Of a DNA stretch of 64,000 bases, positions 28,187 to 37,944 are shown in pieces. Each line of letters begins with the position of its first letter. The first letter of the stretch is position 1. A program made the position numbers and the translations under genes. The notes under the pieces were generated by a model. It saw only the letters and a list, made by a program, of their open reading frames with translations, did no database searches and was not told the origin of the DNA. The stretch is from Orenia marismortui DSM 5156 (GTDB taxonomy: Bacteria; Bacillota; Halanaerobiia; Halobacteroidales; Halobacteroidaceae): assembly GCF_000379025.1 (NCBI RefSeq), contig NZ_KB900617.1, positions 168,504 through 232,503 on the forward strand, read 5' to 3'.

Positions 28187-28336
28187 TAACAACTCTAAAG
28201 TAAAACTTAAAGTTGATAAAGCGACAATTTCGGCGCTGGGAAATAGAGATAAATTTTAGAAAAAACTAGCTCCTAATAACTAAAGCCAAAAAAACGTTGG
28301 ATATCTAATGAACCCTAGACATCCTTCTATTAAATT
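28187..28336. repeat. Palindromic repeat element, diverged copy
   Basis: Left flank CAACTCTAAAGTAAAACTTA and AGCGACAATTT; right flank ATCCTTCTATTAAATTTCAA next to the recQ stop. The heptads are largely lost; GGATATCTA / TAGACATCC forms an inner hairpin at about 28300-28325. Confidence 0.5.
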
Positions 28337-30715
28337 TCAACTTATCTTATACTTTGCTACTACAAGTCCAATCTCTTCATAACTAACATCATCATCTAAT
28401 TTCTCTTTAATAGTTTTTAGTTTTTCATAGCCTACCTCTTCTATAGCTTGAATTATCTTTATTTTATTATTTTGAGATATAAACTTGTCTAAATCAACTT
28501 TTCTACCATCTTCTATCAACCTAATTAAATGATCTACTATAGTACCAACAGCTAAATCTCTTTTCTTAGCTATCTCTTCTAAAGACAATCCTTGTTGGTA
28601 TAATAAGAAAGTCTCATTATAAGTAGAACTTAAATAACTGCCTTTTTTCTCTTTTAAAAGAGGATATAAATTCAAAAATTCATTTATTTCTTTCAAAAAT
28701 TTTTCGCCGTAACGGTTATATATCACAGGACCAAAACCATTTACTCTTAAAATCTGCTCTTTATTCTGTGGCAATCTAACTACAAGCTCTTCTAAGGTCT
28801 TGTCATGAGCAATCATAAAGGGAGGCTTAGATTCTAATTGAGCTAAATTACTTCGCAATTTTTTTAATTTAGATAGCAACTTTGTTCTTGCCTTAGTAGT
28901 TAAATTATTTACTTCTTTTGCTTCTAATTTTAAATCCCAATTTAAATTATATGGTTGATGTAATATCTTATATCCAGCCTTACTAATCTTAACTGTAGGA
29001 TATCTTCCCTTCTCTTGAATAAGATACCCAGAGTTAATTAGTTCTTTTATTATTTTAATAACCTCATCATAAGTATAATCATTTATAATAGCATAAGTAG
29101 ATACTTTATCTAAACCTCTATTTAGGATTTTTTTAGACTTTGATCCTAATAATACCTTAACAACTGTAGTAATTCCAAATCTACCACCTAATTTAATCAC
29201 ACAACTTAGTATCTTTTGTACTACTATACCTAATTCTTTAGTTATTACCATCTTCTGCATAGATTCATTACAATTATCACAGCCAGGGCAATATCTTAAC
29301 CCATCTTCATCTCCAAAATAATTAAGAATATAATTATGGCGGCATTGACTAGTTTCAATATAACCTTTTAATTCTATTAATTTATTATATTTATTCTCTT
29401 TTAGCTTATAAAGTTTATAATAATCAATATCTAAAGATTTAGGGTCTACCCGCTCTAAGATCTTAAAGCTTATCTCTCCATCTTTTCCCTTAATCCTCTT
29501 TAAATATCCTTCTCTTCTCAATAATCGTAAAGAAGCCTCTAAAGATAATCTACTAGAGATCATATTTAAATTCATATACATATGATCTAAATTAACTAGA
29601 ATTTCATCTTTATTCTCCCTTAAACAATAACTGTAAACCGATTCTACCACTCTTCTTTCTGGATAATCACTCTCAATAAAAAACTGTCTCAAATCAATAT
29701 CATCTTGATGATATAACAAAATACATTTACTAGCATAACCATCTCTTCCCGCTCGTCCTGCTTCTTGATAATAAGCTTCTAAGGTACCTGGTAGTTCATA
29801 ATGAATAACTAGCCTAATATTAGATTTATCTACTCCCATACCAAAAGCATTAGTAGCAACTACAACCTCTCTTTTACCTTTCATAAACAATTCTTGAGCC
29901 CGTTTTCTAGCTTTGGCATTCATACCACCATGGTAACCTATGACTGAAAATTTATCTTTCAATAACATTACTATCTCTTCTACTCTATTTCTAGTCCCTA
30001 CATAAATAACAACTGGTAAAGAAGACCTCGTAACCATCTCTAGCAACTCTTTCTTTTTATCTGCTTCATTCTTAACATCTTTTACTTCTAAATATAGGTT
30101 TCTCCTATCAAATCCTTTTACTAATAGTTTGAAGTCTCTTAATTCTAATCCATTAATAATATCTTCCCTGACCTCAGGCGTAGCTGTGGCTGTTAATGCT
30201 ATTAATCTAGGGTTATCTAATTTCTGTCTTATTACCCCTAGCTTCATATAACTCGGTCGAAAATCATGCCCCCACTCTGAAATACAATGAGCCTCATCTA
30301 TTGCAAATAAGTCTACCTTAACTTTAGTAATTGTCTTTACAAAATTATCAGATTCAAAACGCTCAGGAGCGACATAAATGATATCATAGTAACCTTGCAA
30401 TATTTTATTTAGCCTATTTCTCTGTTCTAGCAAAGTTAGTGAGCTGTTAATATAGGTTGCTTTGATCTTTCGCTTATTTAAACTATCTACTTGATCTTTC
30501 ATCAAAGCTATTAAAGGAGAAACTACAATAACTAAACCTGATAGATATGTTGCAGGTAGCTGATAGCAAAGTGATTTCCCACTCCCTGTAGGTAAAATAG
30601 CCAAAATATCATTCCCAGCAAATAAATTCTCTAGGACTTCTTTTTGCCTAGGTCGTAGATTCTTATAACCAAAATATTTTTTTAAATTTCGATAAAGAAC
30701 ATCAGGTAAGACCAT
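28337..30715 (-). CDS. recQ: ATP-dependent DNA helicase RecQ
   Basis: 792 aa, longer than the usual about 600. Walker A LPTGSGKS (41-48), DEAH (140-143), helicase C with QEAGRAGRDG, zinc-binding Cys cluster CRHNYILNYFGDEDGLRYCPGCDNC, winged helix, HRDC domain (about 620-700) and an extra C-terminal HTH-like region (LYQQGLSLEEIAKKRDLAVGTIVDHL, about 715-740) typical of Firmicute RecQ. A 3'-5' helicase in recombination and fork repair. ATG behind AAAGGGG. Single gene. Confidence 0.95.
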   Translation of the reverse strand: MVLPDVLYRNLKKYFGYKNLRPRQKEVLENLFAGNDILAILPTGSGKSLCYQLPATYLSGLVIVVSPLIALMKDQVDSLNKRKIKATYINSSLTLLEQRNRLNKILQGYYDIIYVAPERFESDNFVKTITKVKVDLFAIDEAHCISEWGHDFRPSYMKLGVIRQKLDNPRLIALTATATPEVREDIINGLELRDFKLLVKGFDRRNLYLEVKDVKNEADKKKELLEMVTRSSLPVVIYVGTRNRVEEIVMLLKDKFSVIGYHGGMNAKARKRAQELFMKGKREVVVATNAFGMGVDKSNIRLVIHYELPGTLEAYYQEAGRAGRDGYASKCILLYHQDDIDLRQFFIESDYPERRVVESVYSYCLRENKDEILVNLDHMYMNLNMISSRLSLEASLRLLRREGYLKRIKGKDGEISFKILERVDPKSLDIDYYKLYKLKENKYNKLIELKGYIETSQCRHNYILNYFGDEDGLRYCPGCDNCNESMQKMVITKELGIVVQKILSCVIKLGGRFGITTVVKVLLGSKSKKILNRGLDKVSTYAIINDYTYDEVIKIIKELINSGYLIQEKGRYPTVKISKAGYKILHQPYNLNWDLKLEAKEVNNLTTKARTKLLSKLKKLRSNLAQLESKPPFMIAHDKTLEELVVRLPQNKEQILRVNGFGPVIYNRYGEKFLKEINEFLNLYPLLKEKKGSYLSSTYNETFLLYQQGLSLEEIAKKRDLAVGTIVDHLIRLIEDGRKVDLDKFISQNNKIKIIQAIEEVGYEKLKTIKEKLDDDVSYEEIGLVVAKYKIS

Positions 30716-30802
30716 TGTTATTCCCCTTTTTTAAGATATTTATAAACTAAATAAATTATATCATCTAAGTTGATAGTATTCAATTTACTAAAAATTTAAT
30801 AA

Positions 30803-30835
30803 AAATAAAAAGTCAAGTATAATAAATACTCGACT
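30803..30835 (-). terminator. Terminator of the hsp20 gene
   Basis: AGTCGAGTAT / ATACTTGACT stem on the minus strand followed by TTTTTATTTTTATT. Confidence 0.85.
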
Positions 30836-30868
30836 TAATTAAGCTAATTTATCTTTAATTGTAATAGT

Positions 30869-31210
30869 CTACTTATCTATTTTGGGAACAACAATTTTAA
30901 TAATACCTTCTTCTATTTCAGTATCAGCCTCTTGAGCTTTAACTTTAATGGGTAAAGAAAGACTTTTTATTACATTAGTTCTATCTCTTGATTGAATTAA
31001 AATACTCTCTTCACTAATTAAAACTTCAGTATCTTCTAGATTGCTTTGTGGCATACTCACCTTAATATTTATTTTATCTTCTTCTTCATAAATATTAACT
31101 GAAGGATCTGCCATCTTACTATACTCAATTAGACTTTCATCAGTAAATTTATTAATCTGATCTCTTAAGGTATTAATTTCACTAAAAGGATACCAAGAAT
31201 TTGCTTCCAT
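30869..31210 (-). CDS. Small heat-shock protein, Hsp20/alpha-crystallin family
   Basis: 113 aa. Short N-terminus, then the alpha-crystallin beta-sandwich from about residue 35 (DPSVNIYEEEDKINIKVSMPQSNLEDTEVLISEESILIQ) to the end (IEEGIIKIVVPKIDK). The final IXI anchor is not obvious. An ATP-independent holdase in the cytoplasm. It is shorter than typical Hsp20 (about 150), mainly by the N-terminal arm. ATG behind GGAGG. Confidence 0.8.
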   Translation of the reverse strand: MEANSWYPFSEINTLRDQINKFTDESLIEYSKMADPSVNIYEEEDKINIKVSMPQSNLEDTEVLISEESILIQSRDRTNVIKSLSLPIKVKAQEADTEIEEGIIKIVVPKIDK

Positions 31211-31312
31211 TTAACTTCCTCCTTATCTATATTCTTTCCTTTATATAATAATCTATACAGTTATATTTAATTAAATCTAGAAGATCCTTTCTAATCTGAT
31301 AGTAAGTAAATT

Positions 31313-31696
31313 TTATTTTTTCATTTCTACCATAATACACTCATCTACTATTGCATTTATTCCTAATTCATCACAATATTCTTCTGCTGTTTCAAAGTTA
31401 GATCCTGGTTGCATCCACACATACTTTATGCCTAATTTAGCACTTTGCTCTACTACTTGTTTAGCAATCTTTGGGGGAACAACAGTTACAACTACATCAA
31501 TTGCTTTATCAACTTCTTCTAATTTACTATAGCATTTTACTCCATCTAACATTTCAATTTTTGGATTGATAGGATAAGTCTCTAATCCACGATCTTTTAA
31601 AAATTTGAAAACCTTATAACCAAACTTATCCTTATTTTCTGAAGCTCCAACTACTGCATATATCTTTTGATTTAAAGCTGATATCATATTATTCAT
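31313..31696 (-). CDS. CoA-binding domain protein (YccU-like)
   Basis: 127 aa from the ATG at 31696 behind GAGGAGG. Rossmann-type CoA_binding_2 fold: IYAVVGASENKDKFGYKVFKFLKDRGLETYPINPK, DVVVTVVPP, KYVWMQPGS, NAIVDECIMVE. Family members bind CoA; the reaction is unknown. Single gene. Confidence 0.88.
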   Translation of the reverse strand: MNNMISALNQKIYAVVGASENKDKFGYKVFKFLKDRGLETYPINPKIEMLDGVKCYSKLEEVDKAIDVVVTVVPPKIAKQVVEQSAKLGIKYVWMQPGSNFETAEEYCDELGINAIVDECIMVEMKK

Positions 31697-31918
31697 CCAT
31701 CTTCCTCCTCTTTTCTCTATCAAAAATAAGTAAGGCTAATTAATAGATTAAGCAATTTATAACAAGTTTGATATAGCAATAATTACAATTCTTGTAATGG
31801 TTATAAATCTAAAAAGATCTATTTTTATTATAATCTTTCATTTATTATTAGTATACTTAGCCTTCATAAAACTTATAATAATTAATAATAAAATAATTTT
31901 CTAAAAAGGTGAGAAAAT

Positions 31919-32377
31919 ATGAAGTTAAAATTATCAATTATCTTTTTTTTAATTTTATTCATATTCATAAATCCTGTATTTGCAAAAAATCAACAAGACG
32001 AAGAAAATAATATTTACTTTAATAAAGCAGAAGACCTCTATTTATTAGCTAAAATAATTCATGCTGAAGCAAGAGGGGAACCTTTTATTGGAAAAGTAGC
32101 TGTAGGAGCTGTTATTATTAATCGAGTTAACAGCAATAAATTCCCAAATGAAATCTTAGAAGTTATTCAAGAACCTTTAGCTTTTACAGCAGTTAATGAT
32201 GGCCAATTTAATCTAGAACCAGATCATCAATCTTATCAAGCAGCTATTTTAGCATTACAAGGTAATGATCCTACAAATGATGCTCTGTTCTATTATAATC
32301 CAATCAAAACCACCTCTAACTGGATCTATAATAGGCCAGTTGTAGCTCAAATAGGAAAGCATATCTTTGCAAAATAA
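31919..32377 (+). CDS. SleB/CwlJ-like cell wall hydrolase
   Basis: 152 aa. Signal peptide (1-23), then the Hydrolase_2 domain: LLAKIIHAEARGEPFIGKVAVGAVIINRVNSNKFPNEILEVI with the catalytic Glu in HAEARGE, then FTAVNDGQFN and ALFYYNP. Related to spore-cortex lytic enzymes; it lacks the N-terminal peptidoglycan-binding domain of SleB. It is probably a peptidoglycan transglycosylase outside the inner membrane, consistent with, but not proof of, sporulation. ATG behind AAAAAGGTGAG. Confidence 0.87.
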   Translation: MKLKLSIIFFLILFIFINPVFAKNQQDEENNIYFNKAEDLYLLAKIIHAEARGEPFIGKVAVGAVIINRVNSNKFPNEILEVIQEPLAFTAVNDGQFNLEPDHQSYQAAILALQGNDPTNDALFYYNPIKTTSNWIYNRPVVAQIGKHIFAK

Positions 32378-32409
32378 TATACACTTATTATGGACAAATT
32401 AATTAAAAT

Positions 32410-32457
32410 ATATAAAGTAAAAGTTGGAAGTAGCTACTTCCAACTTTTACTTTATAT
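32410..32457. terminator. Bidirectional terminator, 48-bp perfect palindrome
   Basis: Arms of 24 bases (AGTAAAAGTTGGAAGTAG in the left arm), no loop beyond the centre. Shared by the SleB-like gene and pgsA; includes the pgsA stop. Confidence 0.9.
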
Positions 32458-32979
32458 ATCCTGTTCCTTTAAGAAGAATACAAAGGCTTCAATACAATAA
32501 TGAACACCAGAGATAACAGTTAATGGAATTGCAATAAATATAATATATTTGCCAAAAGAAAGATTGAGAATATAAGCAGCTGCAGTTATATATAATAAAA
32601 ATGTCGCAGTCTTGCCAAATTTACTAGGACTTATAATATCTGCTTTATTAAAATAAACTAAAAATGAACCAAATAATATGATAGTCTCCCTAATTAAGAT
32701 AATCAAAATAATCTCTAAAGGGATTAAATCCTTAATAGCTAAGGATATAAATACCGATATCATAGTTAATTTATCTGCTAATGGGTCTAATAATCTACCC
32801 AATTGTGAAACCTGATTATACTTCCTGGCTATATAACCATCTAATAAGTCAGTCAAAGCTGACACAACAAATATTATACCAGCAATTATAAGACCATTAC
32901 TACTATTACTAAAAAAGAAGACCATAAAAATGGGTAGAAGTATAATTCGACTTAAAGTTAAGACATTAGCAGTGTTCAT
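32452..32979 (-). CDS. pgsA: CDP-diacylglycerol-glycerol-3-phosphate phosphatidyltransferase
   Basis: 175 aa, four to five membrane helices. The CDP-alcohol phosphotransferase signature DG-X2-AR-X8-G-X3-D-X3-D is complete in LLDGYIARKYNQVSQLGRLLDPLADK. It makes phosphatidylglycerophosphate for phosphatidylglycerol and cardiolipin at the inner membrane. ATG behind GGAGG. The related phosphatidylserine or choline enzymes cannot be fully excluded. Confidence 0.9.
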   Translation of the reverse strand: MNTANVLTLSRIILLPIFMVFFFSNSSNGLIIAGIIFVVSALTDLLDGYIARKYNQVSQLGRLLDPLADKLTMISVFISLAIKDLIPLEIILIILIRETIILFGSFLVYFNKADIISPSKFGKTATFLLYITAAAYILNLSFGKYIIFIAIPLTVISGVHYCIEAFVFFLKEQDI

Positions 32980-33084
32980 TTTTTATCCTCCCACAAACTT
33001 TTTCCATTCTTTATAAAATATATTTTAAAGAGATTAATAAAATAACTAAGTTATCTGCTTTTTAAAATTGATTTAAAAGAATAA

Positions 33085-33402
33085 CTAATTACTTCTATGT
33101 TTATCTTCTTCAGATAAAAACTTTCCTCCTATCAACCTGCTATTGATTTGATTTAGATTATTATCATATTCTATCCTTAATTTAATACTTTGATAACAAC
33201 CAGGACATACTAATTGTTTATTAATTAAATATTTCCAGTCCTCATCTCCATAATTAATTTGTAAATCATAGTTTTTTCTAAAGACTGAATTTATCTCTTC
33301 CTCACATTTATTACACCCTATAGCTATTTCAATTATATTATTACTATTCACTCTATTATTATTTAAATTGAATATCTCCTTTAGCTTAGATAATAGCCCC
33401 AT
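33085..33402 (-). CDS. Small zinc-ribbon-like protein
   Basis: 105 aa, unrecognised. CNKCEE near residue 30 and CPGC near 68 form a two-CxxC zinc ribbon; the region between is hydrophilic. ATG behind TTTGAGGTG. It follows the acylphosphatase stop by 18 bases on the same strand, so likely co-transcribed. Function unknown. Confidence 0.65.
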   Translation of the reverse strand: MGLLSKLKEIFNLNNNRVNSNNIIEIAIGCNKCEEEINSVFRKNYDLQINYGDEDWKYLINKQLVCPGCYQSIKLRIEYDNNLNQINSRLIGGKFLSEEDKHRSN

Positions 33403-33420
33403 CTTATTTCACCTCAAAGA

Positions 33421-33708
33421 TTAATACTTAATTGCAAATCTAATATGATCTCCTGTAGCCTCAATCCACTCAGATTCAAATTTTTCAATTTCAGCACCAG
33501 AAGGACCAACCTTTAAAAATTCAATTAATTCTTTTAAATCATCTTCTTTTCCCTCTGCTACTAACTCAACTTTATTACCTGCAGTATTTCTAATATAACC
33601 TGTAATTCCCAACTGAGTAGCTCTTTTATGAGTATTTGCTCTATAACCAACTCCCTGAATCCTACCCTTCACAGCAGCTTTTATTGCTTTAAGATCTTTA
33701 TTAGACAT
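33421..33708 (-). CDS. acyP: Acylphosphatase
   Basis: 95 aa, from the ATG at 33708 behind AGGAGG. Signature KGRIQGVGYRANTHKRATQLGITGYIRNTAGNKVELVAEG contains the phosphate loop and catalytic Arg and Asn (GYIRN). Hydrolyses acyl phosphates in the cytoplasm. In front of a small zinc-ribbon gene. Confidence 0.95.
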   Translation of the reverse strand: MSNKDLKAIKAAVKGRIQGVGYRANTHKRATQLGITGYIRNTAGNKVELVAEGKEDDLKELIEFLKVGPSGAEIEKFESEWIEATGDHIRFAIKY

Positions 33709-34107
33709 CAAATTCCTCCTATTATTTTAAATGATCATAACCAATTTTACATACTTAGATACTTCTACAATATAACACTAACTATATAATAAAATAATTT
33801 CACCTTCTATTATACATTTCTCTAAAAAAACATCTTTCCCTTTATATTGATAAAAAAATTTGATATAATTATTGATTTGTTTTGATAATTAATCCAAAAA
33901 TACTTCTTCTACATAATTATCATTGATTTTTTTATTCAAATTTATACATCAAAACCTAATTTCAACAACTACTACGATTAAATAATTAAAAACCAGTTGG
34001 TCTATTAATAGACCAACTGGTTTTTAATTTTGAGTTAAAATAACTAGTATTTAAATTAAGTATTTATCTAAATTAAAATTTATAACATAAGCTGTAACAA
34101 TAATAAT
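33709..34107. other. Gene-free stretch
   Basis: 399 bases of AT-rich sequence between acyP and cheY; besides the palindromic cheY terminator I see nothing. Confidence 0.6.
33984..34029 (-). terminator. Terminator of cheY, 46-bp perfect palindrome
   Basis: Arms include AAAAACCAGTTGGTCTATT; T-run on the minus strand. Downstream of cheY. Confidence 0.88.
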
Positions 34108-34470
34108 TTATCCTAATAATTTATTTAATGTTTCTTTAACTTTTTCTGGTTTAATAGGCTTTACTATAAAGTCTTTAGCTCCCGCTTCAATAGCCTCTAA
34201 TACCATAGGCTTTTGCCCCATAGCACTACATACAACAATTTTAGCATTAGGGTCAACTTCGATAATACCTTTAGTAGCTTCAATTCCGTCCATACCAGGC
34301 ATTGTAATATCCATAGTTACTAGATCTGGTTTTAACTCTTTATATTTTTGAATTGCTACCTCTCCATTTTCAGCAGTCCCTACTACTTCGTATCCATTTT
34401 CTTCAACTATCTTAGCTAGCATTGTTCTCATGAAATTAGCATCATCAGTAATTAAAATTCTTTTTGCCAT
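34108..34470 (-). CDS. cheY: CheY-like single-domain response regulator
   Basis: 120 aa receiver only. Asp9/Asp10 (ITDDANFMR), phosphorylatable Asp54 (TMDITMPGMDG), switch Ser in VVCSAMGQ, Lys in FIVKPIKP. The sequence is close to the chemotaxis CheY of deep-branching bacteria, so it likely signals to the flagellar motor, but no other chemotaxis gene is near. ATG behind AGGAGGGG. Confidence 0.88.
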   Translation of the reverse strand: MAKRILITDDANFMRTMLAKIVEENGYEVVGTAENGEVAIQKYKELKPDLVTMDITMPGMDGIEATKGIIEVDPNAKIVVCSAMGQKPMVLEAIEAGAKDFIVKPIKPEKVKETLNKLLG

Positions 34471-34632
34471 TCTCTACCCCTCCTAAAATTATTTATGCAA
34501 AATACTAAATTATTTTTTTAATTGTTAGTATCTTTACCTACTTACTTCTTTATAGACATATATATTTTATTATATTAAGAAAGAAAAATCAAGATTAAGC
34601 TAGGAAATTAATTAACTATAATCAAACTTTAA

Positions 34633-35160
34633 TTAACTTTCTTCATTCAAAACATCATCTACAATACTCAAATAATCTAAAAAAATTAACCCTCTACTTC
34701 TTATCTTATATCTATCCTTAGCAATCATATCATAGGGAATACTTTTCCTACCTCCCGATAACATATTCGTCCAAAATTCATCCAATATTTCAAAAGGCAA
34801 ATAATAACTCTCATCTAAATTAGTAAACTGAATGATCAAAAAAGAAATACCTCCACTTTCTGACCAATTTTTTAGATAATAATACTGATGTTCTTTGACA
34901 TTACTCAAGTCAAAGCGTGTATTTACACTAGTTTCCTTAGCATCAAAAGCAATGGAAACTCCTTGAAAAACACCAATATAATCTACAGTTGATTTCTTAT
35001 CATAGAACCCATTAGTAATTCTTCCAGTCCTGTTATTAACATTCAACACCTTAACTGGAGTTGGTATCTTTTGAATTACCGCTATTTGTTGCAAAGAATA
35101 TTGTTTATTAGATTCTTCAATCATTTGTTCTAATAGTTGTCCTCGACCACCATAATACAC
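34633..35160 (-). CDS. recU: Holliday junction resolvase RecU
   Basis: 175 aa. Starts at GTG 35160 behind AGGAGGATATT, whose bases also encode the end of the upstream small gene, so translation is coupled. GGRGQLLEQMIEESNKQY, DYIGVFQGVSIAFDAKET (active-site acidic residues and Lys), HQYYYLKNW and GGISFLIIQF are RecU hallmarks. Cleaves Holliday junctions. Shorter than B. subtilis RecU (206), mostly at the N-terminus. Confidence 0.93.
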   Translation of the reverse strand: MYYGGRGQLLEQMIEESNKQYSLQQIAVIQKIPTPVKVLNVNNRTGRITNGFYDKKSTVDYIGVFQGVSIAFDAKETSVNTRFDLSNVKEHQYYYLKNWSESGGISFLIIQFTNLDESYYLPFEILDEFWTNMLSGGRKSIPYDMIAKDRYKIRSRGLIFLDYLSIVDDVLNEES

Positions 35161-35161
35161 T

Positions 35162-35380
35162 TTATAATATCCTCCTTAATAACAGACTACCTATCTTCAA
35201 GCTAAACCAAACAATAGCTAATATAATAAGAAAATTGATGATCTTGCCCCACAACTTTAATAATTTAGAAAATATAAAATTAGCAAAAGACTTATTGCGC
35301 CCTTTCTTTCTATAAAAAACAAATAAAATAATTAATATACATACTATTAAAACTCCTAATTCAAACAACTCTAGTTTCAT
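35162..35380 (-). CDS. Small membrane protein upstream of recU
   Basis: 72 aa, two hydrophobic segments (about 6-24 and 47-66) with a basic loop between them. ATG behind GAGGAGG; its stop is two bases before the recU start. Not recognised; the recU context is the only hint. Confidence 0.6.
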   Translation of the reverse strand: MKLELFELGVLIVCILIILFVFYRKKGRNKSFANFIFSKLLKLWGKIINFLIILAIVWFSLKIGSLLLRRIL

Positions 35381-35429
35381 TACTCCTCCTCTTATTACTA
35401 TAAAAAAGCTGTCACTTTTACTTAGCTTG

Positions 35430-36977
35430 TTAATAATTAACTACAACTATGTTATTTTCTGTTGATTTAATCGATGATGTTATTAAATATATCTTCTTTT
35501 TCTTATTATCTACAGCTATGTGATGTAAATAATTTTTAAATTTAATATTATTCTTTAAATTATAATCTTCGGTAGAAAAAATAGAAATAGTTTTATTATC
35601 AGAAATTATAAATAATAGTTTTTCTATCTCATCTATATAGAAATCTTTTGGGTATGCCTGAGTTACAAAGGTATTTTTTAACTTTAAATCAAGATTTGCT
35701 TTGAGAACGAACTCTTTTACATAATCAAGATATTCATTTATATTGTATAGATAATAGTTATCGTTAACTTTTAGTCCTACAATACTCTGAATAGAATCAA
35801 TTGCTAAATTTTTAATTGGCTGATCAAAATCATTTAATTCATATAATAAAACATCACCAAAAATTTCATCAACCACTAAATACTCATCCCCAATAGCTTT
35901 TATATCTTCACCATTAACTAATTCTTCTCTTCTTCTAAGCTTAAATTTCCCTTCAACTTTTCCAGTTAGAATATTAAACTTAATTAAATTATAAGCACCT
36001 TCAGTATTTAAATAAATATAGTTATCACTAATTGTTATATCTTTGATTTGATTATTAAAAAAGTGACTTTTTTTGGTATAATTATTTAAATTAACTTGTA
36101 GTAAATTCTTACTTTTGGAAGATATTAAGAAAAGAAAATTATTATCTTTACTTAAAAACATCTTCTTAGGACTTATTGATAATTTAATTTCTTTAATGAT
36201 TTTCTCCTTATTGCTATCTAAAACTAATAATTTATTATTGCTCATATCACTAACATAAACCTTTGGTCTAATAGGATCAGTAAGAATATCCGAAAGTAAA
36301 TTCCTAGTCTCAATCTCCTTTACACCAGCTTGCCAAGTCTTTAGAACCTTTTCATTGCTCAAAGAAAAATATCCATACCTATTAATTACCATGATTTGAT
36401 AAGTATATACTTGAGATGGATCAACTTCATAATCTATATAAGAATGTTGTCCTTGTGAATCAATTTCAGCAATAACCTGAGGCTTATCATCTATATATGT
36501 ATTCTTACTTCTGAATATCTTATATGCATAAAAATCATTCTCCAAATATTTTGACCACTCTATCTTAATTCCTGACTCTACAGATTTAGTGGTTATTTCC
36601 TTCAATACAACCCTCTCAGGATAAGCCCCTTTTACAGAAAACGGAAAATTATAAGTGCTTTGGTTTCCTAACTTATCACTTATAACTACATTAATATTGT
36701 AGTCTCCTGGAGTTTGTGGAGAATAATAGACAGCCTCATTCCCATCTTGTGATAAAAATTGGCCTCCATTTGTAGTCCATTGATATCTTATATTCTGACT
36801 AAAATTTTGGGCTAATTTAATCTTAAATTTCACTCTACTATTGCCTATAAGATAACCCCTTTGATGATAAAATTCTGAATCAACTATAAAATCACCTACA
36901 ACCAAAGGATCTCTACATCCTAAGATAAATATTAAAACTAATAAAATTATAAGTAACTTTTGATTACTTCTGTTCAT
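35430..36977 (-). CDS. Lipoprotein with Ig-like, fibronectin III and beta-propeller regions
   Basis: 515 aa. Lipobox IFILGC (Cys about residue 21). A PKD/Ig-like domain (about 30-115; IRYQWTTNGGQF, YSPQTPGDYNINVVISDKLGNQ), a fibronectin type III domain (about 125-215; IKIEWSKYLENDFYAYKIFRS), then a YncE-like repeat of beta blades (about 220-515; KVYVSDMSNNKLLVLDSNKEKIIKEIKL). A surface or periplasmic binding protein; ligand unknown. Start ATG at 36977. Confidence 0.75.
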   Translation of the reverse strand: MNRSNQKLLIILLVLIFILGCRDPLVVGDFIVDSEFYHQRGYLIGNSRVKFKIKLAQNFSQNIRYQWTTNGGQFLSQDGNEAVYYSPQTPGDYNINVVISDKLGNQSTYNFPFSVKGAYPERVVLKEITTKSVESGIKIEWSKYLENDFYAYKIFRSKNTYIDDKPQVIAEIDSQGQHSYIDYEVDPSQVYTYQIMVINRYGYFSLSNEKVLKTWQAGVKEIETRNLLSDILTDPIRPKVYVSDMSNNKLLVLDSNKEKIIKEIKLSISPKKMFLSKDNNFLFLISSKSKNLLQVNLNNYTKKSHFFNNQIKDITISDNYIYLNTEGAYNLIKFNILTGKVEGKFKLRRREELVNGEDIKAIGDEYLVVDEIFGDVLLYELNDFDQPIKNLAIDSIQSIVGLKVNDNYYLYNINEYLDYVKEFVLKANLDLKLKNTFVTQAYPKDFYIDEIEKLLFIISDNKTISIFSTEDYNLKNNIKFKNYLHHIAVDNKKKKIYLITSSIKSTENNIVVVNY

Positions 36978-37056
36978 CAAAATAATACCTGCCCTTATTA
37001 ATATATTCTACTTTCTTATTTATTCTATATTCTTTTTAATTTTCCTTTAAATTTAC

Positions 37057-37944
37057 TTATTTATCTTCAGAAACGCTTTCTGGATCAATATGTACTAATA
37101 CCTCTTTTACACTCGGGTGTACTTTTTTTATCTCATCTTGCACTTTAACACTAACTTGATGCCCTTCTACAACTGTTAAATCATCAGGAACTACTACTGC
37201 TAGATCAACAAATAATCTTGGTCCATAAGCCCTTAATTTAATATCACCGACTTTGATTACGTTTTCTAAATCAGAAACTTGTTTTTTTATCCTTTGCATT
37301 TTCCCTTGACTAGGAACAGCATCCATTAATTCATCTATCGCATCTAAGAGTATTTCAAATCCAACTTTAATAATAAAAATAGCAACTATTAACCCTGCTA
37401 TAGGATCCAAAATAGGATATCCCATCCTTGCACCAGCAGCACCAATTAAGGCTGCAATCGAAGAAATAGCATCAGATCTATGATGATGAGCATCAGCAAT
37501 CAACGCTTTGCTTTCTATCTTTTTCCCTATCCTGACTGTATATTGATATAATAATTCTTTTACAACTATAGAGATTATAGCCACCCACAAAACTTGTTGA
37601 CCTGGAATATCAATCTTAGCAGAAATTATATTATTTACTGTACTTTTAGCCAAAGCAAAACCTGTCATAATTAGAATTATACCTAACAATTTAGTCCCAA
37701 TTGATTCTGCTTTGCCATGACCATATGGATGTTCTTCATCAGGTGGTTGCTGGGATATCTTAATACTAAATAGTACTATTGCCGTAGAAGCCACATCAGA
37801 TATAGAATGAAAACCATCAGCTACTAAAGCTTTACTTTTAAAAAGAAATCCAACTATAACTTTTATAACTGATAAAATAACATTCAAAAACAAACCAATA
37901 AAGCTGACCTTTTTACTTATATCATACCTATTACCATATTCCAT
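37057..37944 (-). CDS. Cation diffusion facilitator (CDF) metal transporter
   Basis: 295 aa. Six membrane segments with HxxxD sites in KALVADGFHSISDV and ALIADAHHHRSDAISS, then a cytoplasmic domain with conserved HIDPE. Exports Zn2+, Fe2+ or Mn2+ against H+. The start is the ATG at 37944 behind GAGGTGAAGTG. Single gene. Metal not decided. Confidence 0.93.
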   Translation of the reverse strand: MEYGNRYDISKKVSFIGLFLNVILSVIKVIVGFLFKSKALVADGFHSISDVASTAIVLFSIKISQQPPDEEHPYGHGKAESIGTKLLGIILIMTGFALAKSTVNNIISAKIDIPGQQVLWVAIISIVVKELLYQYTVRIGKKIESKALIADAHHHRSDAISSIAALIGAAGARMGYPILDPIAGLIVAIFIIKVGFEILLDAIDELMDAVPSQGKMQRIKKQVSDLENVIKVGDIKLRAYGPRLFVDLAVVVPDDLTVVEGHQVSVKVQDEIKKVHPSVKEVLVHIDPESVSEDK

